This document shows positions 27,024 through 37,951 of a stretch of DNA of 64,000 nt, piece by piece. Both the position numbers and the translations under genes were made by a program. This stretch comes from Paraburkholderia metrosideri (lineage in GTDB: Bacteria > Pseudomonadota > Gammaproteobacteria > Burkholderiales > Burkholderiaceae), in NCBI RefSeq assembly GCF_904848625.1, contig NZ_CAJHCP010000001.1, positions 310,001 through 374,000 on the forward strand. Reading direction: 5' to 3'. The notes under the pieces are model-generated. The model saw only the letters and a list, made by a program, of their open reading frames with translations. It did not search any database and was not told the origin of the DNA. How positions within the stretch are numbered: position 1 is the first letter of the stretch; each line of letters starts with the position of its first letter.

Positions 27024-28081
27024 TGGGTATCACCGTTCGTAACCTGCAGAAGCGCTTCGGCGATTTCGTCGCGCTCGATAATGTCTCACTCGACTTTCCG
27101 CCGGGTGAACTGGTTGCGCTGCTCGGGCCATCGGGTTGTGGCAAGACCACGTTGTTGCGTGTGATCGCCGGTCTCGAATATGCGGATGGCGGCCAGGTCG
27201 TGCTGCAAGGTCAGGACGTCGCGACGGTCGGCGCACGTGAGCGTGAGGTCGGCTTCGTGTTCCAGCATTACGCGCTGTTCCGTCATATGACGGTGTTCGA
27301 GAACGTCGCGTTCGGACTGCGCGTGAAGCCGCGCAAGGAGCGTCCGTCGGAAGCGGTGATTCGCGAGAAGGTGCATGAACTGCTGAAGCTCGTGCAACTC
27401 GACTGGCTGGCACAGCGGTATCCGTCGGAATTGTCGGGCGGTCAGCGGCAACGGATTGCACTGGCGCGCGCGCTGGCTGTCGAGCCGAAAGTGCTGTTGC
27501 TCGACGAACCATTCGGCGCGCTCGACGCGAAGGTGCGCAAGGAGTTGCGTAGCTGGCTGCGTCGTCTGCATGACGATCTGCATATCTCGACGATTTTCGT
27601 CACGCACGATCAGGAAGAAGCGCTCGAAGTGGCCGACCGTATCGTCGTGCTCAATCGTGGGCATGTGGAGCAGGTGGGCAGTCCGCAAGACGTGTACGAC
27701 CATCCGCAAACCTCGTTCGTCTATGAGTTTCTCGGCGCGGCGAACCGTCTGCATGGCAATGTCGATGCCAGAGGCTTCGTCGTCGACGGCGCGGCGCTGC
27801 CGGTATCGGTCACGGCCGGTTTTAGCGGCCCGGCGTTTGCGTATGTGCGGCCGCACGACCTGCAGTTGTATCCGCAGGCGGCGGGGCATCGCGAAGGCAT
27901 CGTCGTCGACGTGCGGCGCGTGGTCACGCTCGGCGGCTCGGTGCGCGTCGAACTCGCGGGCCGCGAGGGCAATCTGCTCGAAGCCGAACTCGACCGCGAA
28001 TCGTGGCGCGATCTGCAACTGTCCGTTGGCGATGGCGTGACGGCCGTGCCGCGAGCGCTGCGTGTCTTCCCTGCGCAATGA
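27023..28081 (+). CDS. cysA: sulfate/thiosulfate import ATP-binding protein CysA
   Basis: 352-residue ABC ATPase. Walker [11 protein letters not shown]-loop [20 protein letters not shown], signature [15 protein letters not shown], Walker [13 protein letters not shown] and switch [14 protein letters not shown] are all present. The C-terminal regulatory TOBE-like domain starts near residue 245 ([10 protein letters not shown]) and includes [11 protein letters not shown]. It drives sulfate uptake with CysT and CysW. Start and stop fit tight operon packing. Confidence 0.97.
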   Translation: MGITVRNLQKRFGDFVALDNVSLDFPPGELVALLGPSGCGKTTLLRVIAGLEYADGGQVVLQGQDVATVGAREREVGFVFQHYALFRHMTVFENVAFGLRVKPRKERPSEAVIREKVHELLKLVQLDWLAQRYPSELSGGQRQRIALARALAVEPKVLLLDEPFGALDAKVRKELRSWLRRLHDDLHISTIFVTHDQEEALEVADRIVVLNRGHVEQVGSPQDVYDHPQTSFVYEFLGAANRLHGNVDARGFVVDGAALPVSVTAGFSGPAFAYVRPHDLQLYPQAAGHREGIVVDVRRVVTLGGSVRVELAGREGNLLEAELDRESWRDLQLSVGDGVTAVPRALRVFPAQ

Positions 28082-28188
28082 GCCGGATGAACGCGCGAGA
28101 CAGGAAACGGTAACGCAGCATAAACCGGCGTTTTAGCCGAACCCAAGAACTCAAATAACTTAACTCTGGCCGAACCGGAGAGACAAAG

Positions 28189-29115
28189 ATGAATTTCCAG
28201 CAATTGCGCTTCGTGCGCGAAGCCGTGCGTCAGAACATGAATCTGACGGAAGTCGCGAACGTGTTGTACACGTCGCAGTCGGGCGTGTCGAAACAGATCA
28301 AGGATCTGGAAGACGAACTCGGCGTCGACATTTTCATTCGACGCGGCAAGCGTTTGACGGGTCTGACCGAGCCGGGCAAGGCGGTGCATCAGCTGATCGA
28401 ACGGATGCTGCTCGACGCGGAAAATCTGCGCCGCGTGGCCCGTCAGTTCGCCGATCAGGACAGCGGCCATCTGGTCGTCGCAACGACCCACACGCAGGCG
28501 CGTTACGCGCTGCCGAAGGTGATCCGCCAGTTCACCGAAGTATTCCCGAAGGTGCATCTGGCGCTGCGTCAGGGCAGCCCGCAACAGATCGCGCAGATGA
28601 TCATCAACGGTGAAGCGGATATCGGTATCTCGACTGAAGCGCTCGACCGTTTCCCGGACATCGTCACGTTCGCATGCTACTCGTGGCATCACATCGTGGT
28701 GGTGCCGAAGGGGCATCCGCTGGTGGGCCGCGAAAACCTCACGCTCGACGAGATCGCCGAATTCCCGATCGTCACGTACGACCAGGACTTCACGGGCCGC
28801 TCGCACATCGACCAGGCGTTCGCCAAAGCGGGCGCGTTGCCCGACGTCGTGCTGACCGCAATCGACGCCGACGTGATCAAGACCTACGTCGAACTCGGCA
28901 TGGGTATCGGCGTGGTCGCGGCGATGGCTTACGATCCGAAGCGCGACACCGAACTCGTCGCGCTCGACACGCAGCATCTGTTCGAAGCGAGCACGACGCG
29001 AATCGGCCTGCGCAAGGGCGCGTTCCTGCGGGCGTACGCATATCGGCTGATCGAGATGTTCGCGCCGCAACTGAAAGAGGCGGACATCGCCGCGCAACTG
29101 CGCGAAGCGGTCTGA
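28189..29115 (+). CDS. cysB: LysR-type sulfur regulator CysB
   Basis: 308 residues. The N-terminal winged helix (MNFQQLRFVREAVRQNMNLTE, then ANVLYTSQSGVSKQIKDLE) and the co-inducer domain match CysB. Family features include ATTHTQARYALPKVI, the sulfate/acetylserine-site residues in LRQGSPQQIAQMI and IDADVIKTYVELGMGIG. CysB activates sulfate and sulfonate genes when sulfur is short. Its position 107 bases after cysA is usual in Burkholderia. The paralogue SsuR/Cbl is an alternative; the context favours CysB. Confidence 0.92.
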   Translation: MNFQQLRFVREAVRQNMNLTEVANVLYTSQSGVSKQIKDLEDELGVDIFIRRGKRLTGLTEPGKAVHQLIERMLLDAENLRRVARQFADQDSGHLVVATTHTQARYALPKVIRQFTEVFPKVHLALRQGSPQQIAQMIINGEADIGISTEALDRFPDIVTFACYSWHHIVVVPKGHPLVGRENLTLDEIAEFPIVTYDQDFTGRSHIDQAFAKAGALPDVVLTAIDADVIKTYVELGMGIGVVAAMAYDPKRDTELVALDTQHLFEASTTRIGLRKGAFLRAYAYRLIEMFAPQLKEADIAAQLREAV

Positions 29116-29227
29116 TCTGCGTGCCGGGCGTTTGACGCCTGGCATGCATGGCGACGCGTTCCGAATCGAACGGCCATCCGTTTATTTCTCACGTGGCGGC
29201 GTGCGGGCATCGCTTACAATCGCCGCC

Positions 29228-30271
29228 ATGACTACTTTGACCTCTTCTTCCGCAACGCCTTCGGGCGAGGACGCCACGCCTGTGTTGCCGCGCATCGCCG
29301 TGCTGGCAACGGGCGGCACGATTGCCGGGGCGGCGGCGGACGCCACCAACACGTCCGGTTATCAGGCGGGTGTGGTCGGTGTCGATCGCTTGCTGGCGGT
29401 GGTGCCGGCTTTGTCGACGGTGGCGCGTATTGCGCCGGAGCAGATTGCCAGCGTCGACAGTAAAGACATGGCGATGCCGCTGTGGACCACGCTCGCACAA
29501 CGCATCAACATGCTGCTGGCTTCCAGTGAAATCGACGGCGTCGTGATCACGCATGGCACCGACACGCTCGAAGAAACCGCCTACCTGCTGCATCTGACGA
29601 TCAAATCGGCCAAGCCGGTCGTGCTGACCGCGGCGATGCGTCCAGCGTCGGCGCTCTCCGCCGATGGACCGCTGAATCTGCTGAACGCGGTGACGGTGGC
29701 AGCGCACGCGGGTTCACGCGGGCAGGGCGTGCTGGTCGCGTTCAACAACCGGATCCATAGCGCACGCGATGTGGTCAAGACGAGCACGTACGCTGTCGAC
29801 GCATTCCAGTCGCCGGAAATCGGTGCACTCGGTTGGGTTCAGGATGGCCGCGTCGAATTCCAGCGCAGCGTGGTGCGGCCCCACACGGTCGCGACCGAAT
29901 TCGTGATCGGCCCGAACTGGCCGCATGTGGAAATTGTGACGAGTTATGCGGGCGTGTCGCGGATCGCCGTAGATGCCCTGGTGACCGCCGGCGTGCGCGG
30001 TATCGTTGTCGCCGGAACGGGTAACGGTTCGATTCACGTGTCGATGCAGCAGGCACTCGCCGATGCCGCATCGCAAGGCGTGGCGGTGATACGCGCGTCG
30101 CGTGTGGGCTCGGGGCATGTGATGCGCAATGGCGCAGCCGCCGATGACGCACTTGGCTTCGTCAGCGCGGGTTCGCTGAATCCGTACAAGGCGCGCGTGC
30201 TGCTGATGCTGGCACTGGCCGCAGGCGGCACAGGGCCAGTTGCATTGCAGAAGATATTCGATACGTATTGA
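29228..30271 (+). CDS. L-asparaginase (type II-like)
   Basis: 347 residues. Both catalytic threonine signatures are present: ATGGTIAGAA near residue 27 and VITHGTDTLEETAYLL near 105. The PNxLNA-like segment SADGPLNLLNAVTVAA and the tyrosine-bearing SYAGVSRIAVDALV follow. It hydrolyses asparagine, possibly glutamine. I see no convincing signal peptide: the N-terminus is a short Ser/Thr-rich stretch, so the cell location is open. The ATG at 29228 is chosen because codons upstream do not resemble the family; its ribosome binding site is weak. A long hairpin follows. Confidence 0.93.
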   Translation: MTTLTSSSATPSGEDATPVLPRIAVLATGGTIAGAAADATNTSGYQAGVVGVDRLLAVVPALSTVARIAPEQIASVDSKDMAMPLWTTLAQRINMLLASSEIDGVVITHGTDTLEETAYLLHLTIKSAKPVVLTAAMRPASALSADGPLNLLNAVTVAAHAGSRGQGVLVAFNNRIHSARDVVKTSTYAVDAFQSPEIGALGWVQDGRVEFQRSVVRPHTVATEFVIGPNWPHVEIVTSYAGVSRIAVDALVTAGVRGIVVAGTGNGSIHVSMQQALADAASQGVAVIRASRVGSGHVMRNGAAADDALGFVSAGSLNPYKARVLLMLALAAGGTGPVALQKIFDTY

Positions 30272-30341
30272 TGTGACGCGATGTGACGCTGCGCAGTGTC
30301 GCAATGGCAATCGCGCAGATTTTTCTTAAAGCACGACCGTC

Positions 30342-30392
30342 AAACGACAACGCGGCTTCGGGACTATCCGTCTCGAAGCCGCGTTGTCGTTT
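30342..30392. terminator. long hairpin between convergent genes (bidirectional terminator)
   Basis: AAACGACAACGCGGCTTCG (30342-30360) and its exact complement at 30374-30392 form a 19-bp stem with a 13-base loop, between the ends of the asparaginase and LysM genes. A-rich and T-rich ends suit both directions. Confidence 0.88.
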
Positions 30393-30435
30393 CAGCAAGC
30401 AGTTTAATGCGGGCCGTCACACTTGAAGGCAAACC

Positions 30436-30930
30436 TCACACCGGCGGAATGACCAGCACCTGGCCCGGGTAAATCTTGTCCGGGCTTTTCAGCATCGGCG
30501 TGTTCGCCTGAAAGATCACGTCGTTCTTCGCGCCGCTGCCATAGTATTTCTCCGCGATCTTCCACAGATTGTCGCCGGCCACGACAGTGTGAAATTGCGT
30601 TGGCGCAGCGGCGGGCGTGGTGACGGTCAGTTGATCGTCGACCTTGTCGACGTTCTGCACATTGCCGGCCGCGACCAGAATTTTGTCCTTGGTCGGCTGA
30701 TCGGCGGCTTCACCTGACACCGTGACCGCGTGACTCGTGCCGTCATACGCGACTTGCAGGTTAGTGGCGTCCAGACCCTGGCTGCGGATATACGTGGCGA
30801 TCGCGTCGCCTGCCGTTTTATTCAGCGCGGCAAGATCGGGCGCGGCGGGAGCGGCTGCGGCCTGAGCGGGCGCAGAACCGGCGCTGAACAGTTTTTCGCC
30901 GGCTTCCTTGATAAAGCTGAGAATACCCAT
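30436..30930 (-). CDS. lysM: BON and LysM domain protein (LysM/YgaU-like)
   Basis: 164 residues with a BON domain (about 40-105, LAALNKTAGDAIATYIRSQG, then VTVSGEAADQPTKDKIL) and a C-terminal LysM domain (HTVVAGDNLWKIAEKYYG, then VIFQANTPMLKSPDKIYPGQ). E. coli YgaU (LysM, Kbp) has the same layout and is a cytoplasmic potassium-binding protein induced by osmotic stress. No signal peptide is visible here either. An AGGAG precedes the ATG. Confidence 0.93.
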   Translation of the reverse strand: MGILSFIKEAGEKLFSAGSAPAQAAAAPAAPDLAALNKTAGDAIATYIRSQGLDATNLQVAYDGTSHAVTVSGEAADQPTKDKILVAAGNVQNVDKVDDQLTVTTPAAAPTQFHTVVAGDNLWKIAEKYYGSGAKNDVIFQANTPMLKSPDKIYPGQVLVIPPV

Positions 30931-31658
30931 CGATCACACTCCTGACGTGGCGGCGCAAAAACAGATTGCGCACGGGGTTGGGACACTGGTCGTGAAGCAA
31001 ACGAATGACGTGGAATACGCACCTGTGTGACGCGAGATGCGCGTGCCGAAGCAGGCAAATGCGCGCAATAGCGACATGCGAAGCGTCATGCAGATGCAGG
31101 CAACCAGACTCAACGAGTGTAGGAGAAAAGTGCGCGACGAAGTGTCAAAAAACGTACGGCGAACAGCGCGGAGTTGCAAGCAAATGCAAGCGTGCGTGCA
31201 CGCAAGCGGCGTGCATGCTTGCCTCGCGTTGCGAGAGATTGGCGGAAAAAGCAGAACGATGAATCCGACAGCCGGACACCCGACGACGACGTCTGACCGA
31301 CCAAGGCTTCCCCGGCGTCGCCGGGTGCCGCTGCGGACCCCACTTGCCGCTCTCAGCCCAGAGCGGCACGATTTGCCCGTTCCACCGCGCAAGCTGCGCA
31401 CGATGAACGGACGCCCCACCTGTGATTGCGATGACGTTAAACATTCGACGCTCATCGCAATCTGTATGACTGCATGATGTATTTTTTATGTTCCGTGTAT
31501 GACGCTCGCCATACACGCTCCCAGTGCGGCCTGTCGTTGGGCTTCGCCGCCGTTGAGTGTTCCCGGCGCTGCGGCGCGACTCATACGGGCATCGTGCGTG
31601 GTACGAATTGCGCAGCAGCGTCTGCACCGGCCCTGTCGATAAAACCTCTCACGCGACC
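30931..31658. other. 730-base region without a supported gene
   Basis: Open frames cross it on both strands, but none has a ribosome binding site and family-like sequence. It contains the palindrome TGCGTGCACGCA (31193-31204) amid repeated GCAAGC words, and CGTGTATG (31494-31501) mirrored by CATACACG (31510-31517). The lysM promoter should lie at its left end. A small RNA is possible but I see no promoter-terminator pair to support one. Confidence 0.5.
31494..31517. repeat. 8-8-8 inverted repeat
   Basis: CGTGTATG and CATACACG are separated by eight bases in the gap between lysM and glxR. It could be an operator or a chance hairpin. Confidence 0.5.
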
Positions 31659-32567
31659 TTAAGCTGCCTTCGCTTCGCTATCCGGCGCTTGCGCGACTTC
31701 GTAATTCGCCATGATTTCCAGCGCGCGCACCATGGCCGAGTGATCCCATGCCTTGCCGCCGTTCGCTGCGCACACGCTGAACAATTGTTGCGCGCTAGCC
31801 GTATGCGGCAGAGCGATGCCCAGCTTGCGTGCACCATCGAGTGCGAGGTTCAGGTCTTTCTGGTGCAGTTCGATACGGAAGCCCGGATTGAACGTGCGCT
31901 TCGTCATCCGCTCGCCATGTACTTCGAGAATCCGCGATGACGCGAAGCCGCCCATCAGTGCCTTGCGCACGCGCTCGGGATCTGCGCCCGAACGCGACGC
32001 GAACAGCAGCGCTTCAGCTACCGCTTCGATATTCAACGCGACGATGATCTGGTTCGCGACCTTGCAGGTTTGACCCGCACCGTTGTCGCCGATCAGCGAG
32101 ATGTTTTTGCCCATCAACTCGAACAGCGGCTTGGCCAGTGCGAACGCTTTTTCCGGACCGCCAACCATGATTGTCAGCGACGCTTCACGCGCACCGACTT
32201 CGCCACCCGATACCGGCGCATCGAGATAGTCGACCCCGAGTGTATTGATCTTCTTCGCGAACGCCTGTGTGTCGAGCGGGGAGATCGAGCTCATGTCGAT
32301 CACCAGCTTGCCCTTCGTGAGACCGGCGGCGACGCCGTCGTCGGCGAACAGCACGTTGGCGACGTCAGGGGTATCCGGCACCATGATGATGACGATCTCG
32401 GCGGCTTGCGCAACGGCGGTGGAATCGGCGACGACGCTGGTGGTTTTCGCGAGGTCTTCCGGCACCGGGTACGCGCCGTTCACGACCAGCGAGTGACCGC
32501 CCTTGATGAGGTTGCGCGCCATATGCGCGCCCATGATGCCGAGGCCGATGAAACCGATCTTTGCCAT
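31659..32567 (-). CDS. glxR: 2-hydroxy-3-oxopropionate (tartronate semialdehyde) reductase
   Basis: 302 residues of the beta-hydroxyacid dehydrogenase family. The NAD(P)-binding GFIGLGIMGAHMARNL opens the protein; DAPVSGGEVGAREASLTIMVGG and the catalytic-Lys region GQTCKVANQIIVALNIEAVAEAL follow. It reduces tartronate semialdehyde, the Gcl product, to glycerate. It is the last gene of gcl-hyi-glxR on the minus strand, which supports GlxR/GarR over the related 3-hydroxyisobutyrate dehydrogenase. Confidence 0.95.
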   Translation of the reverse strand: MAKIGFIGLGIMGAHMARNLIKGGHSLVVNGAYPVPEDLAKTTSVVADSTAVAQAAEIVIIMVPDTPDVANVLFADDGVAAGLTKGKLVIDMSSISPLDTQAFAKKINTLGVDYLDAPVSGGEVGAREASLTIMVGGPEKAFALAKPLFELMGKNISLIGDNGAGQTCKVANQIIVALNIEAVAEALLFASRSGADPERVRKALMGGFASSRILEVHGERMTKRTFNPGFRIELHQKDLNLALDGARKLGIALPHTASAQQLFSVCAANGGKAWDHSAMVRALEIMANYEVAQAPDSEAKAA

Positions 32568-32642
32568 GTGTCTGAATCTCCAGTGTTGTGTGATGCGTCC
32601 CGTTCAGCGACTTCGGGACGTCGTGCGCCTGCTATGCGTTGC

Positions 32643-33452
32643 TCACGCCGCTGCGTGCGCTGCGCCGCGAGTTTGTCCGGCCACGCTTTGCACCCAGCCA
32701 AGGCCGGCCGCCGTCGTCGTACGCGGCTTGTATTCGCAACCGATGTAGCCGTCGTAACCCAGCGAGTCGAGCAGCGCGAACAGATACGGATAGTTGATTT
32801 CGCCCGTGCCCGGCTCATTGCGGCCCGGGTTGTCGGCAAGTTGAATATGCGCAATCTGCGGCAGATTCTTTTTGATCGTGGCGGCGAGTTCGCCTTCCAT
32901 CCGCTGCATGTGATAGATGTCGTATTGCAGGAACAGATTGTCGGAATCGACTGCGCGAATCACATCGAGACCTTCGTCCGAACGGTTCAGCGCGAAGCCG
33001 GGGATGTCGTACGAATTGCACGGTTCGACCAGCAGTCTGATGCCGGCCTTTTTCAGTTCGCCCGCGGCAAAACGCAGGTTGTCGACGATGGTCGACCGCG
33101 CTTTATCCACATCGACGCCGGCAGTCGGAATGCCGACGAGGCAATTCAGTTGCGGCACTTTCAGCGCGCGTGCATATTCAATTGCGCGGCCCACGCCTTC
33201 CTGGAATTCGCCCACCCGATCAGGCAGGCATGCGATGCCGCGTTCACCTGCTTCCCAGTTGCCCGCAGGCAGGTTGTGCAGCACGAGCTTCAGGCGATTC
33301 TGTTGCAGGCGTTCGCTCAGTTCCGCGATCTGATACGGATACGGGAACAGGAATTCGACGGCGTGAAAGCCCGCATCCGCTGCTGCTGAAAAGCGCTCGA
33401 GGAACGGGACTTCGTTGAACAGCATGGTGAGGTTCGCTGCGAATTTCGGCAT
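32643..33452 (-). CDS. hyi: hydroxypyruvate isomerase
   Basis: 269-residue TIM barrel. Family features are MPKFAANLTMLFNEVPFLER, FHAVEFLFPYPY, the metal-site glutamate in RLLVEPCNS, and IAHIQLADNPGRNEPGTGEINY with GCEYKPRTTT. It interconverts hydroxypyruvate and tartronate semialdehyde. It sits between gcl (108 bases upstream) and glxR (75 bases downstream), so all three should share an mRNA. Confidence 0.95.
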   Translation of the reverse strand: MPKFAANLTMLFNEVPFLERFSAAADAGFHAVEFLFPYPYQIAELSERLQQNRLKLVLHNLPAGNWEAGERGIACLPDRVGEFQEGVGRAIEYARALKVPQLNCLVGIPTAGVDVDKARSTIVDNLRFAAGELKKAGIRLLVEPCNSYDIPGFALNRSDEGLDVIRAVDSDNLFLQYDIYHMQRMEGELAATIKKNLPQIAHIQLADNPGRNEPGTGEINYPYLFALLDSLGYDGYIGCEYKPRTTTAAGLGWVQSVAGQTRGAAHAAA

Positions 33453-33560
33453 GATGCGTGTGTCTCTCTGGTCGGTCAGTGAAGTGGCGTGATGAAGCGA
33501 CGCGCGGGTCTCAGTCGCGATGCCGCGCAGTCGCTTTCATACGTAGCCAGTTGATGCAGT

Positions 33561-35336
<1,776 letters not shown>

Positions 35337-35411
35337 GAATGTCTCCTGAATGTCTTTGAATCGGGCGAATCAAGGGGGTTGAGAGCACTTTAGGACCGAC
35401 TCAAAGGTTTG

Positions 35412-35435
35412 ATAAGATCAGTCCGGGTCGCTTAT
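35412..35435. promoter_or_regulatory. candidate LysR-type binding site between gcl and the regulator
   Basis: ATAAG (35412-35416) and CTTAT (35431-35435) form a short inverted repeat in the divergent gap, the arrangement expected of a LysR site. The arms are short and the call is tentative. Confidence 0.4.
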
Positions 35436-35509
35436 TTCGAAACAAAAAGTATGGAATGGCGCGCAGCCTGGGATTTCGGCTGACGCGCGACGGCTGGCAG
35501 GAGACCACC

Positions 35510-36424
35510 ATGGATCGCTTCAAACAGATCGAGACCTTCGTGCGCGTAGCCGATGCGGGCAGCCTGGCGGCGGCCGCGCTGGAGGAGGGGGTGTCGCCGG
35601 TGATTCTCGGTCGCCGGATCGACGCGCTGGAAAAACGCCTCGGCGTGAAGCTGATGTATCGCTCGACGCGGCGGCTGGTGGTGAGCGAGGAGGGCGCCGC
35701 GTTTCTGGAGCGCTGCCGGGGTCTGCTGACCGATTGGGATCAGGCGGAAAACGAATTGAGCGCCGGGCGGCGGGCGGTGAACGGTCACCTGATTGTGTCG
35801 GCGCCGGCTGCGTTCGGGCGCAAACATGTCGCGCCGCTCGCGCCGGATTTTCTCGCCGACAAGCCCGGATTACAGCTGTCGTTCAATCTGACCGACCGGG
35901 TGGTGGACCTGGTGCGCGAAGGCTATGACCTGTCGATCCGGATCGGCGGCGCGGTCGATCCGAATTTTGTCGCGGTGAAGCTGGCGTCGAACCGGCGCGT
36001 GGTGTGCGGCACGCCCGACTATTTCCGCCGGCACGGCAAGCCGAAAACACTCGAAGACTTGCCGCAGCACAACTGTCTCGCGTTCAATCTGCAGGGCGGG
36101 CAAAACCGCGGCTGGTATTTTCGGCGCAACGGCAAGCTGGCGACGGTGCGGGTCGGCGGATCGCTGGATTGCAACGACGGGGAATTGCTGCACCGGTGGG
36201 TATCGGAAGGGCTTGGGCTCGGCTGGCGCTCCACGTGGGAGATCCAGCAGCAACTGGCGCGCGGCGAACTCGAAACCGTGCTCGACGAATTCGCACTGCC
36301 CGATTACGACATTCTCGCGGTGTATCCGCAGCAGCGTTATGTGCCGGCGAGGGTGCGGTATTTCATCGACTATCTGAAAGAGGTGTATGCGAGCGAGGAT
36401 TATTGGAATCGGCCGGGGTATTAG
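35510..36424 (+). CDS. LysR family transcriptional regulator, probable regulator of the gcl operon
   Basis: 304 residues from the ATG at 35510, which follows AGGAG. The winged helix (MDRFKQIETFVRVADAGSLAA, then VILGRRIDALEKRLGVKLMYR) precedes a substrate-binding domain of the CrgA/type 2 periplasmic type (VSAPAAFGRKHVAPL, DLSIRIGGAVDPNFVA). It is divergent from gcl, the standard place for a LysR activator of glyoxylate metabolism. The inducer is not visible from sequence. Confidence 0.9.
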   Translation: MDRFKQIETFVRVADAGSLAAAALEEGVSPVILGRRIDALEKRLGVKLMYRSTRRLVVSEEGAAFLERCRGLLTDWDQAENELSAGRRAVNGHLIVSAPAAFGRKHVAPLAPDFLADKPGLQLSFNLTDRVVDLVREGYDLSIRIGGAVDPNFVAVKLASNRRVVCGTPDYFRRHGKPKTLEDLPQHNCLAFNLQGGQNRGWYFRRNGKLATVRVGGSLDCNDGELLHRWVSEGLGLGWRSTWEIQQQLARGELETVLDEFALPDYDILAVYPQQRYVPARVRYFIDYLKEVYASEDYWNRPGY

Positions 36425-36456
36425 GGGTGGGGGGGCGAGAGGTGCGCGCTGGAGGA

Positions 36457-36760
36457 CCAGCTTGGCAGTTCACCAGCGCACCAGCTCGCCAGTTCACGAG
36501 GTCACCAGCTCACCAGCTTGCCAGCTCACCAGCTCACCAGCGCACCAGCGCACCAGCGCACCAGTTCACCAGCGCACCAGCTCACCAGCTCACCAGCTCA
36601 CCAGCTCACCAGCTCACCAGCTCACCAGCTCACCAGCGCACCAGCGCACCAGCTCACCAGCCCACCAGTCCACCAGTCCACCAGTCCACCAGTCCACCAG
36701 TCCACCAGTCCACCAGTCCACCAGTCCACCAGCCCACCAGCCCACCAGCTCACCAGCCAA
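36457..36760. repeat. 8-bp tandem repeat array, 38 units
   Basis: Thirty-eight consecutive 8-base units of the form CCAGnnCA, all in exact register. The left part mixes CCAGCTCA, CCAGCGCA and CCAGTTCA. The right part has nine consecutive CCAGTCCA units, then CCAGCCCA. Because 8 is not a multiple of 3, every plus-strand frame reads the same cyclic peptide (PAHQLTSS), so frames stay open without meaning. It lies between the LysR gene end and the sigma factor gene. Confidence 0.97.
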
Positions 36761-36958
36761 GCACTGCTGCGTGGCGCCGCGACTACGCTGATCGCGCCGT
36801 TGTATCGCCCGCCCCGCCGGTTCTGCCGCCCCTCCCGGCAAGCGGGCCGCTGCGCCGCGCATCTTTTCGCCGATCTGCGGCGATAGCGGGAATAAACTCG
36901 CCAGAAGCCCGGTTATGCATTGAAAGGAAGTCACGACGAGCCGCACCGCATAGCCGCA
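36761..36958. other. leader region before the sigma factor gene
   Basis: About 200 bases between the 8-bp array and the chosen sigma start. It should hold the sigma operon promoter. A GAAAGGAAG at 36922-36930 looks like a ribosome binding site, but no ordinary start codon follows at the right distance. Confidence 0.45.
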
Positions 36959-37951
36959 ATGCCCTGGAGGGCCGAGGTGGTCCAGACCGAAACAGATGCC
37001 GTCGCCCGCGAGCGAGGCGATACCGATGCAGCGAGGAGCCGCCGTTTTCAGCAGCTCGCGCTGCCGCATCTCGACGCTGCGTACAATCTCGCGCGCTGGC
37101 TGTGCGGCAACCCGAGCGATGCCGATGACGTAGTCCAGGAAGCCTTCCTGCGCGCCTTCCGCTTCTTCGACACGTTTCGCGGCGACACCGCGCGTCCCTG
37201 GTTGCTGGCGATTGTGCGCCGGACCTGGTACACGGAATGGCGGCGTCGGGCGCCGTCGCACGACATGCTTGAGTTCGACGACACCATGGACGATGCGACC
37301 TTCGATGGCTGGAGCGCAGGCGGTGACGATCCACAGACACTGCTGATCCGCGATGAGGATACGAAGCTCGTGCACGAGGCGCTGGCGCAGTTGCCGGTGG
37401 AGTATCGGGAGGTATTGATCCTGCGCGAACTTGAGGAGATGGGCTATCGGGAAATCGCCGTGGTGGCGGATTTGCCGATTGGGACGGTGATGTCGCGGCT
37501 TGCACGAGGGCGCCGGAAGCTGGCGGACGTGTTGATGAAGAAGCAGGGGGCGAAGCCCTCGAGCGCGGGCACATCGGCCTGCAAGGTGCGGATGCCGGCG
37601 GGCGGGGCCGCATCGCAATCAGCACGTCAGGAGGATTCGGACGATCCGGCGTCTTCCGGCTCTCCGGAGCCGCCGCAACATTTGGCTCGCCCGGATCAAT
37701 CCGCGCAATCGATGGGTAGGCCGCCGGATTCGTCCGGCAGCGCCCATCCCGGCACTGGAAGCCAGGCAGCGCCGCAGCGTGCCGATGGACGCGCCGCAGA
37801 CGGACCCGCTGCCGCGTCCGTTACCGGCAAGTCTGGCACCGCGGCCACCGCAACTGTCACCCCGCTCCGGGCGTCTGCAAACGGCCGGCCACTCAATTCG
37901 CCCGGCGCAAGCGCCGCGGGCTCCGCTCAGGAGACGCCAGATGGACTGTAA
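36959..37951 (+). CDS. ECF-type RNA polymerase sigma factor with a long C-terminal tail
   Basis: 330 residues from the ATG at 36959. Region 2 is LALPHLDAAYNLARWLCGN to DDVVQEAFLRAFRFFDTF; region 4 is HEALAQLPVEYREVLILREL to YREIAVVADLPIGTVMSRLARGR. These resemble ECF sigma factors. The last 140 residues are Ser/Pro/Ala/Gly-rich with no domain, and overlap the anti-sigma gene by 11 bases. A GTG at 36977 with GGAGGG just before it is an equally good start and costs only six residues. The signal sensed is unknown. Confidence 0.9.
   Translation: MPWRAEVVQTETDAVARERGDTDAARSRRFQQLALPHLDAAYNLARWLCGNPSDADDVVQEAFLRAFRFFDTFRGDTARPWLLAIVRRTWYTEWRRRAPSHDMLEFDDTMDDATFDGWSAGGDDPQTLLIRDEDTKLVHEALAQLPVEYREVLILRELEEMGYREIAVVADLPIGTVMSRLARGRRKLADVLMKKQGAKPSSAGTSACKVRMPAGGAASQSARQEDSDDPASSGSPEPPQHLARPDQSAQSMGRPPDSSGSAHPGTGSQAAPQRADGRAADGPAAASVTGKSGTAATATVTPLRASANGRPLNSPGASAAGSAQETPDGL

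Noticed and set aside
31037..31477. 146-codon plus-strand open frame in the lysM-glxR gap
   Set aside because: Starts without a ribosome binding site, contains many Cys/Arg/Met in no pattern, and competes with an equally long minus-strand frame.
36457..36760. 8-bp array as a CRISPR array or repeat protein
   Set aside because: There are no spacers between the units, and the open frames result from the period of 8 with no stop in the unit.
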